Positions 47,524 to 58,820 of a stretch of 64,000 nucleotides of DNA are shown piece after piece; the first letter of the stretch is position 1, and the number at the start of each line of letters is the position of its first letter. The notes beneath the pieces were generated by a model. The model searched no databases, was not told the DNA's origin, and saw only the letters and a program-made list of their open reading frames with translations. The DNA is from Betaproteobacteria bacterium HGW-Betaproteobacteria-7. Lineage in GTDB: Bacteria; Pseudomonadota; Gammaproteobacteria; Burkholderiales; Rhodocyclaceae. A program made the position numbers and the translations under genes. Location: positions 186,001 to 250,000 of the forward strand of contig PHCE01000002.1 in assembly GCA_002840765.1 (NCBI GenBank), given 5' to 3'.

Positions 47524-48531
47524 GTGAAAATCCTCGTTACCGGCGCCGCCGGTTTTATCGGCATGACCACCACCCTGCGCCTGCTGGCCCGTGGTGATCA
47601 GGTTGTCGGCCTCGACAATCTAAACGACTATTACGAAGTGGCGCTCAAGGAAAGCCGGCTGGCCCGCCTGACCGGCCATGCCAACTTCCGCTTCGTCAAG
47701 CTCGATGTCGCCGATCGCGCCGGCATGGAGGCCTTGTTCGCCGCCGAGAAGTTCGACAAGGTGATCCACTTGGCAGCCCAGGCCGGTGTCCGCTACTCGT
47801 TGCAGAATCCGCATGCCTACATCGAGAGCAACATCGTCGGCTTCACCAACATTCTCGAAGGCTGCCGCCACAACAAGGTGGCGCATCTGGTGTACGCCTC
47901 CAGCTCCAGCGTCTATGGCGGCAATACGAAAATGCCTTTCTCCGAGCATGACAGTGTCGACCACCCGGTCAGCCTGTATGCGGCGACCAAGAAGGCCAAC
48001 GAGTTGATGGCGCATACCTACAGCCACCTCTACGGCCTGCCGACCACCGGCCTGCGCTTCTTCACTGTCTATGGCCCGTGGGGCCGTCCGGACATGGCCC
48101 TGTTCCTGTTCACCAAGGCCATCCTCGAAGGACGGCCGATCGATGTCTTCAATCACGGCAACATGAAGCGCGATTTCACCTATGTCGACGATATCGTCGA
48201 AGGCGTCATCCGCGTCACCGACCGGACCGCCGAGCCCAATCCGGACTACCTTCCCGACGAAGCCGATCCGGCAACTAGCAATGCTCCCTATCGCGTCTTC
48301 AACATCGGCAACAACAACCCGGTACAGTTGCTCGACTTCATCGGCGCTATCGAGAAAGCTCTCGGCCGCCAGGCGGAAAAGCGCCTGCTGCCGCTACAGG
48401 ATGGCGATGTCCCGGCCACCTACGCCAACACCGACCCGCTCAACGACTGGGTCGGCTTCGTCCCCGGCACGTCCGTCCAGGATGGCGTCGATCGTTTCGT
48501 CGCCTGGTATCGCGACTACTACAAGGTTTAA
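47524..48531 (+). CDS. NAD-dependent UDP-sugar 4-epimerase, probably UDP-glucuronate epimerase
   Basis: This 335-residue short-chain dehydrogenase-like enzyme has NAD motif GAAGFIG (7-13), the catalytic Tyr-Lys in [11 protein letters not shown] and the [17 protein letters not shown] block. These features match UDP-glucuronate 4-epimerases (LspL/CapI type), which make UDP-galacturonate for capsule or LPS. Its position next to waaC and glmS fits an envelope-sugar role. A 4-epimerase acting on another UDP-hexuronate cannot be excluded. Confidence 0.88.
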   Translation: MKILVTGAAGFIGMTTTLRLLARGDQVVGLDNLNDYYEVALKESRLARLTGHANFRFVKLDVADRAGMEALFAAEKFDKVIHLAAQAGVRYSLQNPHAYIESNIVGFTNILEGCRHNKVAHLVYASSSSVYGGNTKMPFSEHDSVDHPVSLYAATKKANELMAHTYSHLYGLPTTGLRFFTVYGPWGRPDMALFLFTKAILEGRPIDVFNHGNMKRDFTYVDDIVEGVIRVTDRTAEPNPDYLPDEADPATSNAPYRVFNIGNNNPVQLLDFIGAIEKALGRQAEKRLLPLQDGDVPATYANTDPLNDWVGFVPGTSVQDGVDRFVAWYRDYYKV

Positions 48532-48540
48532 GGATCAGCT

Positions 48541-50364
<1,824 letters not shown>

Positions 50365-50395
50365 CCCACTAGCCACCAACAACTAGTAGCCAAAA

Positions 50396-51226
50396 ATGGC
50401 CACCTACGCCATCGGCGACATCCAGGGCTGCTACGACTCGCTGCGCCGGCTTCTCGATCTCTGCGCCTTCGACCCGGCCAGCGATCGTCTGTGGCTGGTC
50501 GGCGACTTGGTCAATCGTGGTCCGAAATCGCTGGAGACGCTGCGCCTGATCCGCTCCTTCGGCGATGCGGCGCTAACCGTGCTCGGCAACCACGATCTTT
50601 ACCTGCTGATGGTGGCCGAGGGCGGCGCCAAGTTCCGCGGCAAGGACGACACCATCCAGCCGGTGCTCGACGCCCCGGATTCCGGCGAACTGCTGGACTG
50701 GCTGCGCCGTCAGCCGCTCTGTCACAGCGAGGGCGAGTTCTGCCTGGTGCATGCCGGCCTGTTGCCGCAATGGACAGCGGCACGCGCCCGCGAACTGGCC
50801 AGGGAAGTCGAAGAGATGCTCCAGGGCCCACACTTCCGCGAGTTCATTCTCAATTTGTGGGGTAGCGAGCCGGCCTCCTGGTCCGACGACCTGACTGGCT
50901 GGCCACGCCTACGGGTGATCGTCAATGCCATGACCCGGATGCGGTTCTGTACCGGCCAGGGGGCCATGGAATTCAAGACCAAGGGCAAGCTGGCCAATGC
51001 GCCGAAGGGCTATGTGCCGTGGTTCGATCTGCCCGACCGGCAAAGTGCCGATGCGGTGCTGGTCACCGGCCACTGGTCGGCACTCGGCCTGAAGATCACG
51101 CCGAATCTGCTGGCGCTGGATTCCGGCTGCCTGTGGGGCGGGCATCTGACGGCAGTGCGCCTGGAAGATCGCCGGGTGTTCCAGGTGGATTGCTCGCCAG
51201 GGGAAGCCCAGCCGCCAAAGCGATAG
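50396..51226 (+). CDS. apaH: Symmetrical bis(5'-nucleosyl)-tetraphosphatase
   Basis: This 276-residue metallophosphatase cleaves Ap4A to ADP and can decap Np4-RNA. Motifs are YAIGDIQGCYDSL, LVGDLVNRGPKSLE, LGNHDLYLL and VTGHWSALGLK. The ATG at 50396 has no recognisable Shine-Dalgarno sequence; the leader is an A- and C-rich stretch with two ACTAG copies. Its last 131 bases overlap the 3' end of the opposite acyltransferase gene. Confidence 0.95.
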   Translation: MATYAIGDIQGCYDSLRRLLDLCAFDPASDRLWLVGDLVNRGPKSLETLRLIRSFGDAALTVLGNHDLYLLMVAEGGAKFRGKDDTIQPVLDAPDSGELLDWLRRQPLCHSEGEFCLVHAGLLPQWTAARARELAREVEEMLQGPHFREFILNLWGSEPASWSDDLTGWPRLRVIVNAMTRMRFCTGQGAMEFKTKGKLANAPKGYVPWFDLPDRQSADAVLVTGHWSALGLKITPNLLALDSGCLWGGHLTAVRLEDRRVFQVDCSPGEAQPPKR

Positions 51227-51890
51227 CCTCGCGCGCAGCGGCGGCGACCTGCTTGCGGTCCTCGCCATGCTGTCCGCGCAGGGGCGTCGTCACCAGCCGG
51301 GCGATCAGGCGTCGACGGCCGAGTATGGCCCGTGTGCACTGCCCGAGCGTGATTTCCCCGTCGTAGCGTGGAGCGAGGCTGCGCTGCCCATTGAGTTCCC
51401 AGTAGGAAATGGCCACTGGCAGCACCGGACGCCCGGCGGCCAGCGCCGGCTGGATCAACGCTGCATGAAAATGCAGCAGGCTGCGCCCGTCGGTCGTCGT
51501 CCCTTCGGGAAAGACCGCGACATGCTTGCCGCGCTCCAGCACCGCCGCCACCTCGGCATTGATCACACGGGCATGGCCGCGACTGCCACGGCGCAGGAAG
51601 ATGGTGTCATGGCGTGCCGCCAGCCAGCCGATCAGCGGCCAGTGGCGGACTTCCTCTTTGGAGACGAAGGCCGCCGGCAAGGCCGCGTTGATCACATAGA
51701 TGTCGATCCAGGAGATGTGATTGGCCACCAGCAGCGCCCCCGGCACGGCATGCGTCAGATCGGCCTCGACCTCGACACCAAGCGCATCAAGCAGAGCGAC
51801 CGCCCAGCTTGCCTTGAGACGCAGGCGAGTAGCGTCACTGCACCAGGGGATGATGAAGAGCGTGGCCAGCACCCCGCTGGCGACCAGCAA
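51096..51890 (-). CDS. olsA: Lyso-ornithine-lipid-like acyltransferase (PlsC family)
   Basis: This protein of at least 264 residues has the PlsC motifs NHISWIDIYVINA (HxxxxD), FLRRGSRG, FPEGTTTDG and VLPVAISY, with a hydrophobic N-terminus. It lies directly after an OlsB-like gene, so the likely job is the second acylation in ornithine-lipid synthesis (OlsA) rather than phosphatidate synthesis. The TTG at 51890 may not be the true start; the frame is open back to a CTG overlapping the olsB stop at 51941. The C-terminal 35-40 residues, which overlap apaH, look like an unconserved tail. Confidence 0.78.
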   Translation of the reverse strand: MLVASGVLATLFIIPWCSDATRLRLKASWAVALLDALGVEVEADLTHAVPGALLVANHISWIDIYVINAALPAAFVSKEEVRHWPLIGWLAARHDTIFLRRGSRGHARVINAEVAAVLERGKHVAVFPEGTTTDGRSLLHFHAALIQPALAAGRPVLPVAISYWELNGQRSLAPRYDGEITLGQCTRAILGRRRLIARLVTTPLRGQHGEDRKQVAAAAREAIALAAGLPLASNPPGTPGDLPGALPSDARPTGSRNPAPADSA

Positions 51891-51937
51891 GCCGAGGCGG
51901 AATAGACGAAAGGCGCGCAGCGGTAAGGTAGTTTCGT

Positions 51938-52699
51938 TCAGTCTGCTTGTCCCAGATAATGCTTGGCGTAGCGGCCGCTGACCTTGGCCATCGGCATCAG
52001 GATGGGCAGGTCGGCGGTGTTGAAGTCAGGATCCCAGGCCGGCTCGCCGCAGATCCAGGCACCGGCCCGCAGGTAGCCCTTGATCAGCGGCGGCACCTCG
52101 GCCGGACGATCGCCCTGCAAAGCGGCCAGCGGCAACGGACAGCGCGGAAAGACACGGTATTCCTGCGGCCCGAGATGCTCGGCGATCAGGCGATTATACA
52201 GACTGGCGGCAGCGTGCCCGCCGTCGGCCATGCTGATCGAGGCGCAGCCCATCAGGTAATCGTAGCCGCGGCTGGTCATGTATTCGGCCAGGCCGGACCA
52301 GAGCAGCATGATCGTCGCGCCGCTCCGGTAATCGGGATGGACGCAGGAGCGACCGATCTCGACCAGACGTGAGCGCAGGTGCTGGAGACGGGTGATATCG
52401 AACTCATTCTCCGAGTAATAGCCGATCTTGCGGGCATTTTCCGGCGCCAGGATGCGGTAGGTACCGACCACTTCTCCAGACTGCGTGTCGCGTACCACCA
52501 GATGGTCGCAGAAGGGATCGTAGATGTCGTGATCGACACCCGGTGTGCGACTGGGCAGCTTGGCGCCCAGTTCACCAGCGAAGACGCGATGGCGCAGGCG
52601 CTGCGCATCGAGAATTTCGCCTGACCCGCGGGCCAGGCCAACGTTCAGGCTCGGGCGGTTGCTCCGCCGGCGTTCGGCACCAATGTGCTGATGTTCCAT
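51938..52699 (-). CDS. olsB: OlsB-like ornithine N-acyltransferase (GNAT-like)
   Basis: This 253-residue protein matches the hemolysin/OlsB acyltransferase family: LDAQRLRHRVFAGELGAKLP, DPFCDHLVVRD, VGTYRIL, VEIGRSCVHPDYRSG and GCASISM. OlsB proteins use acyl-ACP to make lyso-ornithine lipid, which OlsA then acylates; the neighbouring PlsC gene supports this. ATG 52699 is six bases after GGAG; the ATG at 52711 has no site. The GGAG is inside a strong hairpin (52701-52729), so initiation may be regulated. A related role in hemolysin-type lipid synthesis cannot be excluded. Confidence 0.82.
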   Translation of the reverse strand: MEHQHIGAERRRSNRPSLNVGLARGSGEILDAQRLRHRVFAGELGAKLPSRTPGVDHDIYDPFCDHLVVRDTQSGEVVGTYRILAPENARKIGYYSENEFDITRLQHLRSRLVEIGRSCVHPDYRSGATIMLLWSGLAEYMTSRGYDYLMGCASISMADGGHAAASLYNRLIAEHLGPQEYRVFPRCPLPLAALQGDRPAEVPPLIKGYLRAGAWICGEPAWDPDFNTADLPILMPMAKVSGRYAKHYLGQAD

Positions 52700-52700
52700 G

Positions 52701-52729
52701 CTGTTCTCCATTCAGGTTGTGGAGAACAG
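52701..52729 (-). promoter_or_regulatory. Hairpin covering the olsB ribosome binding site
   Basis: On the mRNA, CTGTTCTCCA (52729-52720) and TGGAGAACAG (52710-52701) form a perfect ten-base stem with a nine-base loop. It ends one base before the ATG at 52699. The Shine-Dalgarno GGAG is in the 3' arm and would be hidden. This suggests post-transcriptional control, by temperature or a binding partner. Confidence 0.65.
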
Positions 52730-52808
52730 TCTGCGGGGCGCCGGTTACAACGCTATTGCAGGAATCTTGCGCCACCGTTGCAGGGCGGCGCAAACCAGTG
52801 GCGACGCC

Positions 52809-53744
52809 TTACCAGGGCGCGTGGCCGAAGGCTCGTTCATAGCGGGCGGCGATTTCCTCGCGACTGGGCTGATGATTCTGGCCGCCGCGGTGGGCGATCT
52901 TGATCGCCCCCATGACCGCCGCCAGACGGCCAGTCGTCGGCCAATCGAACCCGTTGGCAATACCGTAGAGCAGGCCGGAGCGATAGGCATCGCCGCAACC
53001 GGTGGGGTCGACGATGGCATCGGCGGCGACACAGGGAATGGTGTGGCAGGTGCCGTCGGCGTAGATATCGGAACCTTCGCCACCACGGGTGACGATCAGC
53101 GCCTGCACTTCGCCCGCCAGGTCCGCCAGGCTGCGACCGGTGCGATCACTCAGCAGCTTGGCCTCGTAATCGTTGAAACAGGCGTAGTCAGCCAGACGCA
53201 GGAAGTCGAGCAGTTCGTCGCCGTTGAACATGGGCAGGCCCTGGCCCGGATCAAAAATGAAGGGTACGCCGGCGTCAGCGAAGTCGCGGGCGTGCTGCAT
53301 CATGCCTTCGCGGCCGTCCGGGGCAACGATGCCCAGCTTGGCCGAGGGCGCATGCTCGACCTTGTTGAGGTGGGAAAAGCTCATTGCCCCCGGATGGAAG
53401 GCGGTGATCTGGTTGTCGTCGAGATCGGTGGTAATGAAGGCCTGGGCGGTGAAGCCGCCCGGCACGTGGCGGACATGGGTGCGCGGCAGGCCGAGCTTGT
53501 CCAGGCGCTCGAGATAGGGCGCGGCGTCATCGCCGACGGTGGCCATGATCAACGGCTCGCCGCCGAGCAGCATCAGGTTGTAGGCGATGTTGCCGGCACA
53601 GCCGCCGTACTCACGGCGCATCTCGGGCACCAGGAAGGCGACGTTCAGGATGTGGATCTGTTCCGGCAGGATGTGGTTCTTGAAGCGGTCCGGAAAGACC
53701 ATGATGTTGTCGAAGGCGAGGGAACCGCAGATAAGAGTTGTCAT
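52809..53744 (-). CDS. PfkB-family carbohydrate kinase, probable adenosine kinase
   Basis: This 311-residue ribokinase-fold enzyme opens TLICGSLAFDNIMVFPDRF. It has GGCAGNIAYNLMLLGG in the sugar-binding half, and the anion-hole/catalytic base DPTGCGDAYRSGLLYG near residue 255. The sequence resembles bacterial adenosine-kinase-like PfkB proteins. The ATG at 53744 starts at the conserved strand; the longer frame runs into the gene upstream. It follows the zinc-ribbon gene by seven bases. The substrate is not proven by sequence. Confidence 0.86.
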   Translation of the reverse strand: MTTLICGSLAFDNIMVFPDRFKNHILPEQIHILNVAFLVPEMRREYGGCAGNIAYNLMLLGGEPLIMATVGDDAAPYLERLDKLGLPRTHVRHVPGGFTAQAFITTDLDDNQITAFHPGAMSFSHLNKVEHAPSAKLGIVAPDGREGMMQHARDFADAGVPFIFDPGQGLPMFNGDELLDFLRLADYACFNDYEAKLLSDRTGRSLADLAGEVQALIVTRGGEGSDIYADGTCHTIPCVAADAIVDPTGCGDAYRSGLLYGIANGFDWPTTGRLAAVMGAIKIAHRGGQNHQPSREEIAARYERAFGHAPW

Positions 53745-53751
53745 GTCGGAA

Positions 53752-54879
53752 TCAGGGATAGAAAACGTAAAGTCGGTAACCGGCGGCGCCCAGGTTGCGC
53801 GCCTCGATCCACAGGCGGACGGCAACTTCGCCGTTGGCCGGGAAGACCTCCGGACTGATGGCCGGCGGCAGATATTCGGCAGCACTCATCACCCGCCGGG
53901 CAACGACGCTGTCGCTGGCATCGGTCAAGGTCAATTCAAGGGCCGGCCAGTCCTGGGCATAGTTGGCACGATTGTGCAGCGTTGCCTGGAGCACGAACAT
54001 GCCACGCGCATTATCCGCCTGCAGATCCGAGGCCTCGATGACGACCAGGTCGGGATTGCGCGGCAGGGGAACGCTGATTCCGGCCTCCTGGTAATAGCTA
54101 GCGGCAGCCGGCAGCCAGCGCACCACGTCGCTACGGAAATGCAGCAGCAACTGGACCAACAGCCCAAGAGCCAACAGCAAGGCAACGACGACGAACGGCC
54201 AGACCAGACGCCGTGCCGGCGGCGGCGCAAAGGAAGACGCGCCGCCGTCGGCCAGAGCGTCGGCTGCCCAACGATTGTAGGCTGGCGACTCGGTCAGTTC
54301 GCGGGCGGCCACCAGGCCAGCCTGGCGCGCCGCCTGGGTAGATTCTTCGTGGGTTTCTTCCTGGGTTTCGAGCGGCGGTTCGGTCAGCGGGCCGCTGTCC
54401 AGGTCAATTTCGTCAGATCGCCATTCTTCTGGCGGCAACTCGGTGGCCGTAGGCGAGTCGGTAGGCAAGAAATCGTCGGCGACCAGGGCTTCTGCTACCC
54501 ACTCATCCAGTCGATCAGCCGGCGGCTCAGCGGGGGCCGTATCTGGATCGACAGGCAGCTCCGGCAGCGAAAACGCTGCAAACGGCAGATCGGCTGGCTC
54601 GGCGGGTAACTCCTCGCGAACGGAGGATGTGCCTTCTTGTAGCGCATCAGGTTCGGGAATCATGATCGGCGGCCAAGCCTCCGGCGCCGGCTCACGACTT
54701 TCAACAACGCTCGCCGCTGGCTGACTTCGACTCTCCGGCGAGTGATCTTCCGGCAAGAACTCGTCGAAAGCGTTGAAAACGGCCTGGCAATGGCCACAAC
54801 GCACCTTGCCGGCTTTCAGGCGTAGCTGCTCGGAGGTAACGCGGAAAACCGTGCTACACGCCGGGCAGCGGGTGCGCAT
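53752..54879 (-). CDS. Zinc-ribbon and DUF3426 membrane protein
   Basis: This 375-residue protein begins with a MJ0042-type zinc ribbon (C5, C8, C28, C31). A long acidic, Pro/Glu-rich region follows, then a membrane segment (near 221-245, LVWPFVVVALLLALGLLVQL) and a C-terminal DUF3426 beta domain ending VFYP. The architecture is common downstream of prmA in Betaproteobacteria; no function is established. ATG 54879 overlaps the prmA stop (TGATG), so the two are coupled. Confidence 0.85.
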   Translation of the reverse strand: MRTRCPACSTVFRVTSEQLRLKAGKVRCGHCQAVFNAFDEFLPEDHSPESRSQPAASVVESREPAPEAWPPIMIPEPDALQEGTSSVREELPAEPADLPFAAFSLPELPVDPDTAPAEPPADRLDEWVAEALVADDFLPTDSPTATELPPEEWRSDEIDLDSGPLTEPPLETQEETHEESTQAARQAGLVAARELTESPAYNRWAADALADGGASSFAPPPARRLVWPFVVVALLLALGLLVQLLLHFRSDVVRWLPAAASYYQEAGISVPLPRNPDLVVIEASDLQADNARGMFVLQATLHNRANYAQDWPALELTLTDASDSVVARRVMSAAEYLPPAISPEVFPANGEVAVRLWIEARNLGAAGYRLYVFYP

Positions 54880-55769
54880 CAAGGCTTGCGCCCGGCCAGA
54901 CATACCCAATCCTCGCGCACATCGGCAATCTCCAACGGCAACCAGCGGGCGTAGATGCCAATGATTTCCACCGCTTGTTCGCGGAGGATGCCGGACAGCG
55001 CCAGCAATCCGCCGGAGCGGACATGGGCGCAGATAGCGGGGGCGAGAACGCGCAGCGGATTGGAGAGGATGTTGGCCACGACGACATCATACTCGCCGGC
55101 CACCGGCTGGTCCGAATCGGCGAACAGGGCGGTCACGCCGTTGCGTTCGGCATTGGCCCGCGCCGCCTCGACTGCCTGACTGTCGATATCGACGCCGGCG
55201 ACCTGCCCGGCCCCGAGACGCGCGCCAGCGATGGCCAGGATGCCGGAGCCGCAACCGTAGTCGAGCAGCGAGCAGCCGGTGCTGACGTTGCGCTCCAGCC
55301 ACTCCAGGCAGAGCCGGGTGGTCGGGTGCGAACCGGTGCCGAAGGCCATGCCGGGGTCGAGAATCAGGTTGATCGCTGCCGGATCGGGAGTTTCGTGCCA
55401 GGACGGCACAATCCACAGACGCTCGGAGACGCGAATCGGATCGAACTGCGACTGAGTGAGCTGCACCCAGTTCTGTTCGGCAACCGCTTCAACGGCGTAG
55501 TCGGCGATGCCGCCAAGACCGACGGCTGCAGCGGCCGTGGCGAGCACGGCGGTAACGTCGGCATCCGCTTCCAGCAGGGCGACGATACGCGAGTGCTGCC
55601 AGCCGGGGGAATTGACCGAGCCGGGTTCGCCGAACTGCGGCTGTTCATCCGGCGTCCCGGCATCGGCATCCTCAATCGAGGCCGACAGCGCGCCGGCCTC
55701 AAGCAGCGCGTCGCACAAAGGCTCGGCGCTACCCGCTTCGGTCAGGAAGCTGACACTTTGCCAGCCCAT
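54879..55769 (-). CDS. prmA: Ribosomal protein L11 methyltransferase
   Basis: This 296-residue SAM methyltransferase trimethylates L11. LDPGMAFGTGSHPTTRLCLEWLE and the SAM motif LLDYGCGSGILAIAGARLGA are diagnostic, and VVANILSNPL is the later methyltransferase motif. It lies four bases after accC in the same direction, the standard aroQ-accB-accC-prmA order. Confidence 0.95.
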   Translation of the reverse strand: MGWQSVSFLTEAGSAEPLCDALLEAGALSASIEDADAGTPDEQPQFGEPGSVNSPGWQHSRIVALLEADADVTAVLATAAAAVGLGGIADYAVEAVAEQNWVQLTQSQFDPIRVSERLWIVPSWHETPDPAAINLILDPGMAFGTGSHPTTRLCLEWLERNVSTGCSLLDYGCGSGILAIAGARLGAGQVAGVDIDSQAVEAARANAERNGVTALFADSDQPVAGEYDVVVANILSNPLRVLAPAICAHVRSGGLLALSGILREQAVEIIGIYARWLPLEIADVREDWVCLAGRKP

Positions 55770-55772
55770 CCC

Positions 55773-57131
55773 CTACCTCTTCACTTCGCCCTTGTCGGCG
55801 AGTTTCTGTTCGAGATAGTGAATGTTGGTGCCGCCTTCGAGGAAACGCGCATCGAGCATCAGTTCCTGATGCAGCGGGATGTTGGTCTTGATGCCCTGGA
55901 TGCTCATTTCCGACAGCGCGATACGCATGCGGCGGATAGCCTGCTCGCGGGTGTCGCCATAGGCGATGACCTTGGCCACCATCGAATCGTAATGCGACGG
56001 TACCTTGTAACCCTGATAGATATGCGAATCGACCCTGATTCCAGGGCCACCCGGCGGATGATAGAAGTCGATCTTGCCGGGAGACGGCACGAACGTGAAG
56101 GGATCTTCGGCGTTGATGCGGCATTCGATGGCGTGACCACGGAACACGATGTCCTTCTGGCGATAGCGCAGCTTTTCGCCGAAGGCGACGCGAATCTGCT
56201 CCTGCACGATGTCGACGCCGGTGATCATTTCCGTCACCGGGTGCTCGACCTGGACGCGGGTGTTCATCTCAATGAAGTAGAACTCACCGTTCTCGTAGAG
56301 GAATTCGAAAGTACCGGCACCGCGGTAGCCGATCTTGCGGCAGGCCTCGGCACAGCGCTCGCCGATGCGGGCGATCAGACGGGCCGGGATGTGCGGTGCG
56401 GGCGCCTCTTCGATGACCTTCTGGTGCCGACGCTGCATCGAACAATCACGTTCGCCAAGGTAGATGGCGTTCTTGAACTCATCGGCCAGAACCTGGATTT
56501 CCACGTGCCGCGGATTCTCCAGATACTTCTCCATGTATACAGCCGGGTTGCCGAAGAAACTGCCGGCCTCCTGGCGGGTCATCTGCACTGCACTGACCAG
56601 GGCCGCCTCGGTATGCACGACGCGCATGCCGCGCCCACCGCCGCCGCCGGCCGCCTTGATGATGACCGGATAGCCGACAGCACGGGCGATGCGCACGATT
56701 TCCTTGGGATCCTCCGGCAACTCGCCGTCGGAGCCCGGCACGCAGGGCACGCCGGCCGCCTTCATGGCATCTTTGGCCGAAACCTTGTCACCCATCAGGC
56801 GGATGGTTTCGGCGCGCGGGCCGATGAAGACGAAACCTGAGGTTTCCACACGCTCGGCAAAATCGGCATTTTCCGACAGGAAGCCGTAACCGGGGTGGAT
56901 CGCCTCGGCATCGGTGACCTCGGCCGCCGAGATGATGGCCGGCACATTCAGGTAGCTGAGGGCCGACGACGCCGGGCCGATGCAGACCGATTCGTCGGCC
57001 AGCTTGACGTACTTGGCATCACGATCGGCCTCGGAATGGACGACCACCGTCTTGATACCCAGTTCTCGGCAGGCACGCTGAATGCGCAGGGCGATTTCGC
57101 CACGGTTGGCGATCAGGATTTTTTCAAACAT
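55773..57131 (-). CDS. accC: Acetyl-CoA carboxylase, biotin carboxylase subunit
   Basis: This 452-residue enzyme carboxylates the biotin on Acc[20 protein letters not shown], the ATP-grasp glycine-rich loop [42 protein letters not shown] and [13 protein letters not shown] are present. Length fits (about 450). It starts seven bases after accB, and expression is tied to that of accB. Confidence 0.97.
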   Translation of the reverse strand: MFEKILIANRGEIALRIQRACRELGIKTVVVHSEADRDAKYVKLADESVCIGPASSALSYLNVPAIISAAEVTDAEAIHPGYGFLSENADFAERVETSGFVFIGPRAETIRLMGDKVSAKDAMKAAGVPCVPGSDGELPEDPKEIVRIARAVGYPVIIKAAGGGGGRGMRVVHTEAALVSAVQMTRQEAGSFFGNPAVYMEKYLENPRHVEIQVLADEFKNAIYLGERDCSMQRRHQKVIEEAPAPHIPARLIARIGERCAEACRKIGYRGAGTFEFLYENGEFYFIEMNTRVQVEHPVTEMITGVDIVQEQIRVAFGEKLRYRQKDIVFRGHAIECRINAEDPFTFVPSPGKIDFYHPPGGPGIRVDSHIYQGYKVPSHYDSMVAKVIAYGDTREQAIRRMRIALSEMSIQGIKTNIPLHQELMLDARFLEGGTNIHYLEQKLADKGEVKR

Positions 57132-57138
57132 GGGTCGC

Positions 57139-57594
57139 TCAGCCGATCACGAACAGCGGCTCACCGAATTCGACCGGCTCACCGTTGTCGAGCAGGATCG
57201 CTTTGACCGTGCCGTCGGCATCGGACTCGATCTCGTTGAGCAGCTTCATTGCCTCGATGATGCACAGGGTCTCGCCCTTCTTGACCACGCTGCCGATCTG
57301 CACGAAAGAATCGGCGCCCGGCGACGGTGAACGGTAGAAAGTGCCAACCATAGGCGATTTAACGACATGCCCTTCCAGCAGATCGTCCTCGTCGTCGAGA
57401 TTGACCGACGACGTACCGGCGAACGCAGCCTGCGGGGCAGCAGGCGGAGCGACCATGTACTGAGGGGCGGGCGCGGCAACCGCGCCGTAATGCTTGGCGA
57501 TACGAACCTTTTCCTCGCCTTCGGTAACCTCCAGCTCCGAAATTCCGGATTCCTGAACGAGGTCGATAAGTTTTTTGAGTTTACGCAAATCCAT
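57139..57594 (-). CDS. accB: Acetyl-CoA carboxylase, biotin carboxyl carrier protein
   Basis: This 151-residue protein carries the biotinylated lysine K117 in IEAMKLLNE, in a C-terminal lipoyl-like domain (about 75-151) that includes the [15 protein letters not shown] thumb region. The N-terminal helix [18 protein letters not shown] and an Ala/Pro linker precede it. It shuttles CO2 to the carboxyltransferase for fatty-acid synthesis. It lies 44 bases after aroQ. Confidence 0.96.
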   Translation of the reverse strand: MDLRKLKKLIDLVQESGISELEVTEGEEKVRIAKHYGAVAAPAPQYMVAPPAAPQAAFAGTSSVNLDDEDDLLEGHVVKSPMVGTFYRSPSPGADSFVQIGSVVKKGETLCIIEAMKLLNEIESDADGTVKAILLDNGEPVEFGEPLFVIG

Positions 57595-57638
57595 GGATGA
57601 CTCCCTTTTTTATCGAAAGATGCCGGCAAAATGCCGGT

Positions 57639-58124
57639 CTATTCGATGCCGAGATTGATTTTGTTAAGCAGGTATTCGAGGGCCAGCCGGTAGCCGTCCT
57701 GGCCCAGGCCACAAATGACGCCGATCGCCAGATCGGAGAAATAGGAGTGATGCCGGAAGGGTTCGCGGGCATGCACATTGGACAGGTGCACCTCGACGAA
57801 CGGGATGGCCACGGCAGCCAGCGCGTCACGCAAGGCGACACTGGTATGGGTATACGCTGCCGGATTGATGATGATGGCCCGCACGCCCTGTTCCCGCGCC
57901 GCGTGGATGCGCTCGATCAGCGCCCCTTCGTGGTTGCTCTGGAAAGCTTCGAGTTCGACGCCGACCGCCTCCGCCATGCGGGCAAGGGCCATGTTGATGT
58001 CGGACAGGGTGGTCCGGCCGTAATGTTCCGGTTCCCGGGTGCCGAGCAGGTTCAAATTTGGCCCGTGCACCACCAGGATGCGAGGCTTTTCGACCGGCCC
58101 GGAAGCAGTTTTTCGCTTCGTCAT
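57639..58124 (-). CDS. aroQ: Type II 3-dehydroquinate dehydratase
   Basis: This 161-residue dodecameric enzyme removes water from 3-dehydroquinate in the shikimate pathway. [17 protein letters not shown] (with the catalytic Tyr and Arg region), [32 protein letters not shown] and [17 protein letters not shown] (catalytic His) are intact. ATG 58124 gives a slightly long N-terminus of about 13 residues before the first strand. It heads the aroQ-accBC-prmA run. Confidence 0.95.
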   Translation of the reverse strand: MTKRKTASGPVEKPRILVVHGPNLNLLGTREPEHYGRTTLSDINMALARMAEAVGVELEAFQSNHEGALIERIHAAREQGVRAIIINPAAYTHTSVALRDALAAVAIPFVEVHLSNVHAREPFRHHSYFSDLAIGVICGLGQDGYRLALEYLLNKINLGIE

Positions 58125-58182
58125 GGCGGCAAGTTTGCCGCAAATCGCTACAACTTGTCCAGTCTGGCGCTTTAGCCGACGC

Positions 58183-58770
58183 TTATGAAAGCAGCGCTTG
58201 CAGCGCCTCTGCTCGGGCCCGCTCGCGTGGCCGACCATCGCGATACTTCAGCGTCACGCGCTCATACGAGACAGGAAAGACAACCAGGTTGGCAGCGGCA
58301 ACCTCTGTTTCGACCACCAGAACAGCCTCGGCTTTCTCGTGACGCGGCTCGGCATGAGCAAACGGGATGTCGCGATTGAGCAGGAAGATCTCGACCTCCT
58401 TGGCACTGTCGGCAAAGAGCAGGATGTCGATACTGGAATGCTCACCGGCCGTACCTTCGAGCACCGAGCCAGTCAGATAGGGTCGGAAGTCCGCCAGCAA
58501 CTCGAGCAACTCCAGCGCCGCCCGGCGCAACACTGCCAGTAACTCGGGATGATCATCACCGCGGTAAAGACTGCGATAGGCACGCAACTCCGCTTCCACC
58601 TCCGCGTTATCGGGAAACTGTACGTGGTCGGCCAAACCCAGCTGGCGGGCGGCTTTCTTCTTGGCATGGTGATAGTCGGTAATGCCATCCTCGGCCATCA
58701 GGCGGGCGGCAGTGCTGGCGATGCTGGCCCGGGCGGCGGAGCCCGGGCGATACCTTTCGTGGCGGGGCAT
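58183..58770 (-). CDS. Conserved hypothetical protein with nucleotidyltransferase-like segment
   Basis: This 195-residue protein is not firmly recognised. Its N-terminal half is helical and basic ([29 protein letters not shown]). The middle [23 protein letters not shown] resembles the GS...DxD region of nucleotidyltransferases. The second acidic residue is Leu (DIL), so activity is doubtful. It is divergent from mpl and lies 58 bases before aroQ on the same strand. Codon usage matches its neighbours. Confidence 0.75.
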   Translation of the reverse strand: MPRHERYRPGSAARASIASTAARLMAEDGITDYHHAKKKAARQLGLADHVQFPDNAEVEAELRAYRSLYRGDDHPELLAVLRRAALELLELLADFRPYLTGSVLEGTAGEHSSIDILLFADSAKEVEIFLLNRDIPFAHAEPRHEKAEAVLVVETEVAAANLVVFPVSYERVTLKYRDGRPRERARAEALQALLS

Positions 58771-58820
58771 GGTAGCTCGATCAAGGTAGAATCGCCCTCA
58801 TTCTAACCACAGTACGTGAC

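Noticed and set aside
57610..57640. Short hairpin between aroQ and accB
   Set aside because: The stem is only six bases and the T-run is too far away to form an intrinsic terminator; the genes are probably co-transcribed.
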